Source of the DNA: Anaerolineae bacterium
GTDB taxonomy: Bacteria > Chloroflexota > Anaerolineae > 4572-78 > J111
Assembly: GCA_020433835.1 (NCBI GenBank)
Contig: JAGRBY010000111.1
Span: 1-15,113 of the forward strand
Direction of reading: 5' to 3'
Length of the DNA: 15,113 bases
Below are positions 7,601 to 12,135 of the stretch, in pieces (the first letter of the stretch is position 1; each line of letters starts with the position of its first letter). Under the pieces are notes generated by a model. That model did not search any database and had not been told where the DNA came from. It saw only the letters and a list, made by a program, of their open reading frames with translations. The translations under genes were made by a program, and so were the position numbers.

Positions 7601-9398
7601 ACCGGGCAACTACCAGGTGCTGCTCACCCTGGTCAACGAGTTGGGTCAGTCGAACACAACCGCCCAGGCGGTCACCATCAGCGAGCCGCCGCCGGCCAAT
7701 ACGCCGCCTCAACCTTCCGTCCAGGCCGATCAAACTACCGCTCAAGCCGGCGACACCGTTAGCTTCGATGCCAGCGCTACGCAATCCGCCAGCCCCATCG
7801 TCAGTTACGCCTGGGATTTTGGCGACGGCGCAACCGGCAGCGGCCAATTAATCAATCACACTTACGCGCAACCGGGCGACTACACCGTAACGCTAACCGT
7901 AACCGACCAGGATAGTCAGAGCGGCAGTGCCACGCTCTCGGTTACGATTAACCCTGTGGCCCAACCCGATCCGCTCACGGCCAACATCACCGGGCCAACC
8001 GGCGGCCAGGTGGGCGACCAACTCACCTTCGATGCCCAATCATCGTCCTCAGCCGCGCCGCTAACCGCCATTCAGTGGGACTTTGGCGACGGCACAACCG
8101 CCGGCAGTAGCCTGGTGGTCAACCATACCTACCAGCAAGCAGGCGACTACACCGTCGAGTTAACGTTGGAGAACGATCTTAATCAAAGCGACACCACCAG
8201 TATGCAAATAACCATCGATCCAGCCCCGGCCACGATCTTGCCTGCGCCCTCCACACCCGTGGTCCAACCGGCCCAGCCGCCGGTAGCCCAAATCAACGGA
8301 CCGGATCAGGCCCAGATCGGCGATGCCATTCTCTTTGATGGCGGCTACTCGCAGGCCGATACGCCCATCGTCAGTTATCAGTGGGGCTTTGGCGACGGCC
8401 AAACCGCCAGCGGTATGGGCGCGACCCATGTCTATGCCACGGGCGGCATTTACAATGTAACATTGACCGTAACCGACCAAAACGGCTTAAGCGGAACGGA
8501 CAGTTACGATATCGAGATTGCAGCCGGATCCAGCCGTCCTGCGCCGCAGCCGACCACGGCCCCGGACGAGCCAACCCCAACCGCGGCCCCCACACCGGAA
8601 TCGGCAGCCACACCAACACCGGAACCGTCCCAACCGCAACCCGCTACGCCACCGCTGGCCGCCATCGACGCGCCGGCTCAGGCCCAGGCCGGTAAGCCGG
8701 TGAGTATGAGTGGGCAAGCTTCATCGCCCGGCAGCGGATCGATCGATACCTATCAGTGGGGTTTTGGCGACGGCAGCTCTGATACCGGCCAGAACGTCAC
8801 CTATATCTACCAAACGCAGGGCAACTATCAAATCACCCTGACTGTCATCGACGAAAACGGTCTGAGCGATACCACCACAGCCTCGATCTTTGTCGGCCCT
8901 AGCGATGATGAAATCGCCGCTCAGCAGCAAGCCGAGGAAGCGCAGCGCCAGGCCGAAGAAGAAGCCCGTCTCCAGGCCGAACAGGAAGCCCAACGCCAGG
9001 CTCAACAGGAAGCCGCAGCCGAGGCCACCGCCCAGGCCCAGCAAGATGCCGACGCCCAGGCCACGGCCCAAGCCGAGCAACAAGCCGCGGCTGAGGCTGC
9101 CGCCCAGGCCGAGGAAGCGCAGCGCCAGGCCGAAGAGGAAGCCCGGCGTCAGGCTGAGGAGGAAGCCCAGCGTCAAGCTGAAGAAGAAGCGCAGCGCCAG
9201 GCCGAAGAAGCGCAGCGTCAAGCTGAAGAAGAGGCCCAGCGCCAGGTCGAGCAAGAAGCCCAACGCCAGGCTGAAGAAGAAGCGCAGCGTCAAGCCGAGG
9301 AAGAAGCCCGGCAAGCAGCGAAAAAACAAAAACAACAACAACAACAGCAACAAGAAGCCATTCCAACCGACGAACCGCTGCAAGACGATGGCAATTAA
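4653..9398 (+). CDS. Large anchored surface protein: SH3b, two PA14-like, nine PKD domains, C-terminal charged helix
   Basis: This 1581-aa protein has one N-terminal membrane segment (about residues 17-36). Lacking a clear cleavage site, it probably acts as a signal anchor with the rest outside the cell. In order follow a Thr/Pro linker, an Ig-like region (about 90-185), a bacterial SH3 domain (about 217-280, LNVRSGPGTDYDILG), two PA14-like domains (about 313-434 and 439-560, both with DDG and R/W-rich strands), and nine PKD domains. The PKD domains start near 567, 656, 745, 840, 927, 1017, 1106, 1209 and 1333; most carry WDFGDG or WGFGDG. A Pro/Thr linker lies between PKD8 and PKD9. Residues 1417-1563 form a Glu/Gln/Ala/Arg helix, followed by poly-Gln and an acidic tail. 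The frame is open back to a TTG at 4569, but GGGAGG (4643-4648) points to the ATG at 4653. SH3b, PA14 and PKD suggest wall or glycan binding and spacing. No enzymatic domain was seen. It is co-transcribed with the lipoprotein gene 13 bp downstream. Confidence 0.93.
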   Translation: MRNKGFLSGWSALEKTLLGLFVLLLVVAGLVAVLLGGEILFLTEERAQVDQPPTVAVVATPTALAVPPDPLPDTDTNPDTQAPDEITAPAISLNPSAGEPGSTVTVSGENWPSGSRVIISLVPADPPAYTVNSAVIDQDGRFSVEIIVPTDSRWLDESPVPILATTDDDSIKTQELLSIITPGETVPQPTPGSSNDVIVISPDPEITRTPPAPTVAQLTTTANLNVRSGPGTDYDILGVLLLGQSAEIIGRNAEATWWQVKYPSATQDFGWVSAQFVQASNIANVPIVTAPPAPTPVPATPTATPEPGVIITDWRGEYYNNETLSGSPVVVRNDVAISFDWGLGSPDSRLPTDYFSARWTRTVNFSAGTYRFYSRTDDGVRVWVDGALFINQWRQQSPTTYAADIYLSEGDHNIRMEYNELTGGAVALLSWQRTDTYPDWKAEYFSNPDLSGSPVLVRNEGSISYNWNGNSPGTGVPGQNFSVRWTRQVPFDGGDYLFRIISDDGHRLWIDNDLISDRWRDGNTDVIEVQRSVTSGIHQLRVEYYQRTGQSFVGLAWQRTDREQEGPLAVIRSSSEGIVGEPIKFDGSRSRQGDSSIDKYEWDFGDGKHTRGKKVDHTYDDPGTYRVKLRVTDENGLRDTTDIKIKIEDDLASTTSPTAILDGPSTGDVGTPVTFSGSRSYSISPISEYRWTFGDGTTARGQQVSHTFNKDALYSVVLTVVAENGLRSSDSLSIRIDDNLSGGTAPVAKISAPSESQWGQEVIFDGSASTSKNQIVSWAWDFGDGSGANGPRVPHVFTRPANKGDVVAYNVRLTVTDQNGLENTATHLITLLDPPPSTDPPKAAISGPSSTEVGQAITFDGSGSQSSNPIASYNWDFGDGNTATGAQVNHTYTASGDFTVVLAVTDDQGQTGSASRQVQVNSQPAPDPLVARISGPTQGQVNQALAFDAQSSTSAAPLNDIQWDFGDGSATSGSLVINHVYTAPGNYQVLLTLVNELGQSNTTAQAVTISEPPPANTPPQPSVQADQTTAQAGDTVSFDASATQSASPIVSYAWDFGDGATGSGQLINHTYAQPGDYTVTLTVTDQDSQSGSATLSVTINPVAQPDPLTANITGPTGGQVGDQLTFDAQSSSSAAPLTAIQWDFGDGTTAGSSLVVNHTYQQAGDYTVELTLENDLNQSDTTSMQITIDPAPATILPAPSTPVVQPAQPPVAQINGPDQAQIGDAILFDGGYSQADTPIVSYQWGFGDGQTASGMGATHVYATGGIYNVTLTVTDQNGLSGTDSYDIEIAAGSSRPAPQPTTAPDEPTPTAAPTPESAATPTPEPSQPQPATPPLAAIDAPAQAQAGKPVSMSGQASSPGSGSIDTYQWGFGDGSSDTGQNVTYIYQTQGNYQITLTVIDENGLSDTTTASIFVGPSDDEIAAQQQAEEAQRQAEEEARLQAEQEAQRQAQQEAAAEATAQAQQDADAQATAQAEQQAAAEAAAQAEEAQRQAEEEARRQAEEEAQRQAEEEAQRQAEEAQRQAEEEAQRQVEQEAQRQAEEEAQRQAEEEARQAAKKQKQQQQQQQEAIPTDEPLQDDGN
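7171..8220 (+). repeat. Duplicated two-PKD block within the surface protein gene
   Basis: PKD5 (from about 7432) and PKD7 (from about 7969) resemble each other far more than their neighbours: FDAQSSTSAAPLNDIQWDFG against FDAQSSSSAAPLTAIQWDFG, each introduced by DPL. The offset is 537 nt, or 179 codons, equal to two PKD domains, so PKD4-5 and PKD6-7 look like a duplicated pair. PKD4 and PKD6 have diverged more. Confidence 0.6.
8919..9355 (+). repeat. Imperfect 21/24-bp tandem repeat and CAA run encoding the charged helix
   Basis: Units of the type CAGGCCGAAGAAGAAGCG recur throughout 8919-9320, encoding AEEEAQRQ (8 residues) with interspersed 7-residue AEEAQRQ units. The cleanest copies are at 9109-9310. 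A CAA-rich run at about 9325-9352 encodes KQKQQQQQQQ. The reading frame is kept throughout. Slippage at this locus could change repeat number between strains. It is a coding repeat, not a CRISPR array, because there are no unique spacers. Confidence 0.85.
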
Positions 9399-9411
9399 GG
9401 GAGAATAGAAT

Positions 9412-11208
9412 ATGATTAAGCGCTTAATACTACTTGTGCTTGCTCTAACAATGAGCCTAATCATCAGTGCGTGCAACAACGCGGCCTCGGAACCGGCCCC
9501 AACAGCGGTACCGCCGACAGCCGCCGAACCTACCGAACAACCGCAGGCTGAAGCTCCGACGGCTGAACCCGGCGAAAGCGAGACTGTTGCTACCGAGGAG
9601 CCGTCGAGCGCCGCCTCTGCGGCCAAAGTGGCTCCTGACCAAGAAGCAGAAACAGAAGAAGCGGAAACGACCATAGCTGCAATTGATGAAATTGCCGCCG
9701 CATCGCTGATACCCGATGCCGATATTATCTCCCCGGCCGCAGCCTCGGCCCCAATACCTGAGTTGAGCTACGGTCTCGTGGTCAGCCAACTGAATGATAG
9801 AGGCTATAATGATTTGGCCTGGGCCGGAATGAAGCGAGCGGAGGAGGAGTTAGGTGTCTCCGTGCAGAATCTACAAGATCCGGATGATAGAACCGTAGGC
9901 GCTCGCATCAACCAATTTTTGAACCAAGGGGTTGATGGCGTTTTTACGACAGGGTCAACCATGGCCCGAGCAACGCAAAAAGCGGCTCACGATAACCCCG
10001 ATATCCCCTTTGCCATCATTGATTTTCCCGATCAAAGCCCTAACGATCGCGGTCTGTTGTTTGATGTCGATGCCCCGGCTTTTATGGCCGGTTACTTAGC
10101 CGCCGGGATGAGCCAGAGCGGCACGGTGTGTACCTATGGCGGCCAGCAAATTCCGCCCGTATTAATCTTTATGGTGGGTTTTGAACAAGGCGTTGATTAT
10201 TACAACGACCAAAACGATGCCGAGGTTAAAGTTTTAGGTTGGCACACCGATCCCACCATCCCGGTAGGCGGGGCCGGCGTTTTTGCCGGCAACTTCAACA
10301 ACCAGGCTTTCGGACAGACCATCGCCGGCGAGTTTGCCAGCCGAGACTGTGACATCATCTTTCCCGTGGCCGGCGGGGTTGGTTTAGGTACAGCTGAAGT
10401 GGCGGCTGAAAATGGGTTAACAGTCATCGGCGTTGATGCCGACCAATCGCTCAGCAACCCTGACTACGCCGATGTCTACCTCACCAGCGTCATCAAGCGT
10501 ATCGATCAGGCCGTCTTTGAAACCATCGCGCAAATGGCCGACGGAACGTTTGAAGGCAACAGCAGCTACATCGGCACGTTGGAGAACGGCGGCGTTGATC
10601 TGGCGCCCTTCAACAGCTTTGATGACCAAATACCGCAAACCCTAAAAGATGATCTGGCCGACATCCGCCAGGAACTGATCGACGGTACCCTGTTGACCGG
10701 CTGGCCTATCGGTGTTTCCAGAATTCAGATGCGCCAAAACGCGGGCAACCTCAACCTAAACGCGTTACGCAACGCCACCTACAGCGTTGACTACACCGCC
10801 GACGGTACGGCCTCTTTAACCAATGGCGAATATCACGAACCCGCCGCTCCCGGCTCCGCTGCGGAAACCGAAGTGCGCCTGGGCGACCAACTCGTCTACG
10901 GCGACTTGAACGGCGACGGCAAAGATGAAGCCATAACCTTCTTGGTCAGCGACCCAGGCGGCAGCGGTACCTTCTTCAACCTGGTTGTTATCGGCGATGT
11001 GGGGGGCAAGCCGACCCAACTGGGCAGTGTTTTTCTGGGTGACCGCATCATTATAAAGTCGCTTGAGGTTGAAGATGGCCTCATTGCGGTTGGGCTGGTT
11101 ACGCAAGGCCCTGGTGATGCGCAGAGTAGCCCCACGCAAGCTGTGGTTAAGATCTTTGGCCTCCAGGACGATGCCTTAGTCGAGCTGGCCAGCCAGATCG
11201 TTGAATAG
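9412..11208 (+). CDS. BMP/PnrA-family substrate-binding lipoprotein with C-terminal domain A
   Basis: This 598-aa exported lipoprotein has a signal peptide with lipobox ISAC (Cys21), then an acidic Pro/Ala/Glu-rich linker to about residue 115. The BMP-family binding domain covers about 115-435: LSYGLVVSQLNDRGYNDLAW resembles the NDxxF(N) start of the family, GVDGVFTTGS the ligand loop, and VIGVDADQ the late VDxDQ motif. Known relatives bind nucleosides or other small ligands for ABC import. Residues about 446-598 are a separate domain, shared with the downstream LysM/META protein, containing YGDLNGDGKDEA, a possible Ca-binding DxNxDG loop. GGGAG (9399-9403) starts 1 nt after the preceding stop and 8 nt before the ATG, so the gene is an operon partner of the PKD protein. 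No transporter permease or ATPase is nearby, so it may sense rather than import. The ligand is unknown. Confidence 0.9.
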   Translation: MIKRLILLVLALTMSLIISACNNAASEPAPTAVPPTAAEPTEQPQAEAPTAEPGESETVATEEPSSAASAAKVAPDQEAETEEAETTIAAIDEIAAASLIPDADIISPAAASAPIPELSYGLVVSQLNDRGYNDLAWAGMKRAEEELGVSVQNLQDPDDRTVGARINQFLNQGVDGVFTTGSTMARATQKAAHDNPDIPFAIIDFPDQSPNDRGLLFDVDAPAFMAGYLAAGMSQSGTVCTYGGQQIPPVLIFMVGFEQGVDYYNDQNDAEVKVLGWHTDPTIPVGGAGVFAGNFNNQAFGQTIAGEFASRDCDIIFPVAGGVGLGTAEVAAENGLTVIGVDADQSLSNPDYADVYLTSVIKRIDQAVFETIAQMADGTFEGNSSYIGTLENGGVDLAPFNSFDDQIPQTLKDDLADIRQELIDGTLLTGWPIGVSRIQMRQNAGNLNLNALRNATYSVDYTADGTASLTNGEYHEPAAPGSAAETEVRLGDQLVYGDLNGDGKDEAITFLVSDPGGSGTFFNLVVIGDVGGKPTQLGSVFLGDRIIIKSLEVEDGLIAVGLVTQGPGDAQSSPTQAVVKIFGLQDDALVELASQIVE

Positions 11209-11217
11209 AGAGCAGCC

Positions 11218-11255
11218 GAGGCGACAATCACCATTGTCCTGATGATTGTCGCCTC
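11218..11255 (+). repeat. 13-bp perfect hairpin after the lipoprotein gene
   Basis: GAGGCGACAATCA (11218-11230) and TGATTGTCGCCTC (11243-11255) pair perfectly around a 12-nt loop, starting 10 nt after the lipoprotein stop. There is no T-tract. It may stabilise the mRNA 3' end or weakly terminate. Its core resembles the hairpin at 11982-12022. Confidence 0.8.
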
Positions 11256-11270
11256 AATTCGGAGCGGTAC

Positions 11271-11997
11271 ATGACGGTTATCAGTTCGGGCAATATAGAA
11301 TTGTGGACGTTGTCGGACAAGGCGGGATGGCTACGGTCTACAAAGCCTACCAGCCGTCGCGGCCGTACCGGCGGCGCTTGACCACGCCCGTGATGATCAT
11401 CACCTGGCCGCCCACGATCTTTCGCAGCCGCACGCGGCGCAAGCGAACCTACCTACGCAGCCTACTGTTGTTCAGCCTCCCCCGGCTGAGGCTGTGGCCG
11501 GCGATACCCTCAAGACAAACCGTCTCCGTTGGATTGGGCTGGGGGCAGTGACCGCTATGCTGCTCATTGTCGCCCTGCTGTGGCTGTGGCCGGATCGATC
11601 ACCCCTGCCCGCCGACTCGATGCTCACCCAGAGCACCCTGCCTTCCGATCTACTCGATAACCTGGGCCTGCGGGCAAGCCGCCAACCGCGCACCAACTAT
11701 TCCCACCAGCAGTTTGAGAACGGCGTTATGTTGTGGTGGGACAACCCTGACAGCGCCGAGGCGATCATCTTCGTCATCCCCAACGGCAACACCCGTAACC
11801 AGGGCAACGACTGGTCGCGCTATAAAAATAGCTGGTCGGCCGCCGCTGATCCTGTCTTTCCGCCCGACTGCCCGGAAGCCAAAGACCCCTTCGGCCCCAT
11901 GATGGGCTTTTCGCTCTTCACAACAAAGGTAAAGGCGAAGGTGAAGGCAGAGGCTAAGGCGGAGGCTGAGAACGATGTGTCCGGTGACAGTCACTGA
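11271..11997 (+). pseudogene. Remnant of a transmembrane Ser/Thr protein kinase
   Basis: GGAG (11261-11264) and the ATG at 11271 look like the original start, but one base appears missing by codon 3. Reading shifts into another frame to give YQFGQYRIVDVVG and GQGGMATVYKAYQPS, the start and glycine-rich loop of a Hanks-type kinase. Near 11350 homology stops and a third frame takes over. That frame, open to 11997, encodes a Pro/Ala/Gln-rich linker, a membrane helix (IGLGAVTAMLLIVALLWLW, about 11536-11592) and an extracellular piece with FENGVMLWWDN and a late GPMMGF motif, recalling the FENGxMxW-type sensor domain of Chloroflexota proteins. The VAIK lysine, HRD and DFG motifs are absent, so about 250 residues are lost and no kinase activity is possible. 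The third-frame part (from GTG 11494 or ATG 11557) could still be made as a small membrane protein, but no good ribosome site precedes it. Confidence 0.8.
11926..11967 (+). repeat. Seven copies of a degenerate hexamer (RAGGYN) at the relic's 3' end
   Basis: AAGGTA, AAGGCG, AAGGTG, AAGGCA, GAGGCT, AAGGCG and GAGGCT follow one another and encode alternating K/E and V/A (KVKAKVKAEAKAEA). The run interrupts what should be the rest of the extracellular domain. It is probably a slippage product. Confidence 0.8.
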
Positions 11998-12022
11998 GAC
12001 GTGCATCACGTGACTGTCACCG
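11982..12022 (+). repeat. 13-bp perfect hairpin spanning the stop of the kinase relic
   Basis: CGGTGACAGTCAC (11982-11994) and GTGACTGTCACCG (12010-12022) pair perfectly around a 15-nt loop that holds the relic's TGA (11995-11997). No T-tract follows. Its core GGTGACAGTCA matches 9 of 11 positions of GGCGACAATCA in the hairpin at 11218-11255, and both differences are compensated on the opposite arm. Confidence 0.8.
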
Positions 12023-12030
12023 TGTTAGCG

Positions 12031-12056
12031 GCGTTACGCCTGGCTGTAACGCTTTT
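12031..12056 (+). terminator. Candidate intrinsic terminator upstream of the LysM/META gene
   Basis: GCGTTAC (12031-12037) pairs with GTAACGC (12046-12052) around an 8-nt loop, followed directly by TTTT (12053-12056). The T-run is short, so termination may be partial. It would separate the kinase relic from the next gene. A further small hairpin, AGCCTT/AAGGCT (12072-12094, with an inner GC/GC pair), follows in the leader of the next gene. No convincing promoter was found between 12057 and 12125. Confidence 0.55.
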
Positions 12057-12135
12057 CTGAGCCTTTGCCTCAGCCTTAGCTTATCAGCAAGGCTATTCTT
12101 GCGACATCAATACAAAACATTTAATGGAGGAATTT

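Noticed and set aside
8919..9320. CRISPR-like periodic repeat
   Set aside because: Units are contiguous, coding and imperfect, without unique spacers; it encodes a helical repeat.
8721..9674. Antisense frame of 317 codons opposite the charged-helix repeat
   Set aside because: It is the complement of the EEAQRQ repeat, giving low-complexity Leu/Phe/Gly runs; no independent support.
11246..11270. TTG at 11246 as the kinase start
   Set aside because: It lies within the 13-bp hairpin arm and has no ribosome site; GGAG plus ATG 11271 fits better, with a frameshift just after.
12124..12135. ATG at 12124 as the start of the LysM/META protein
   Set aside because: It overlaps the GGAGG ribosome site serving the ATG at 12136, which gives a normal signal peptide.
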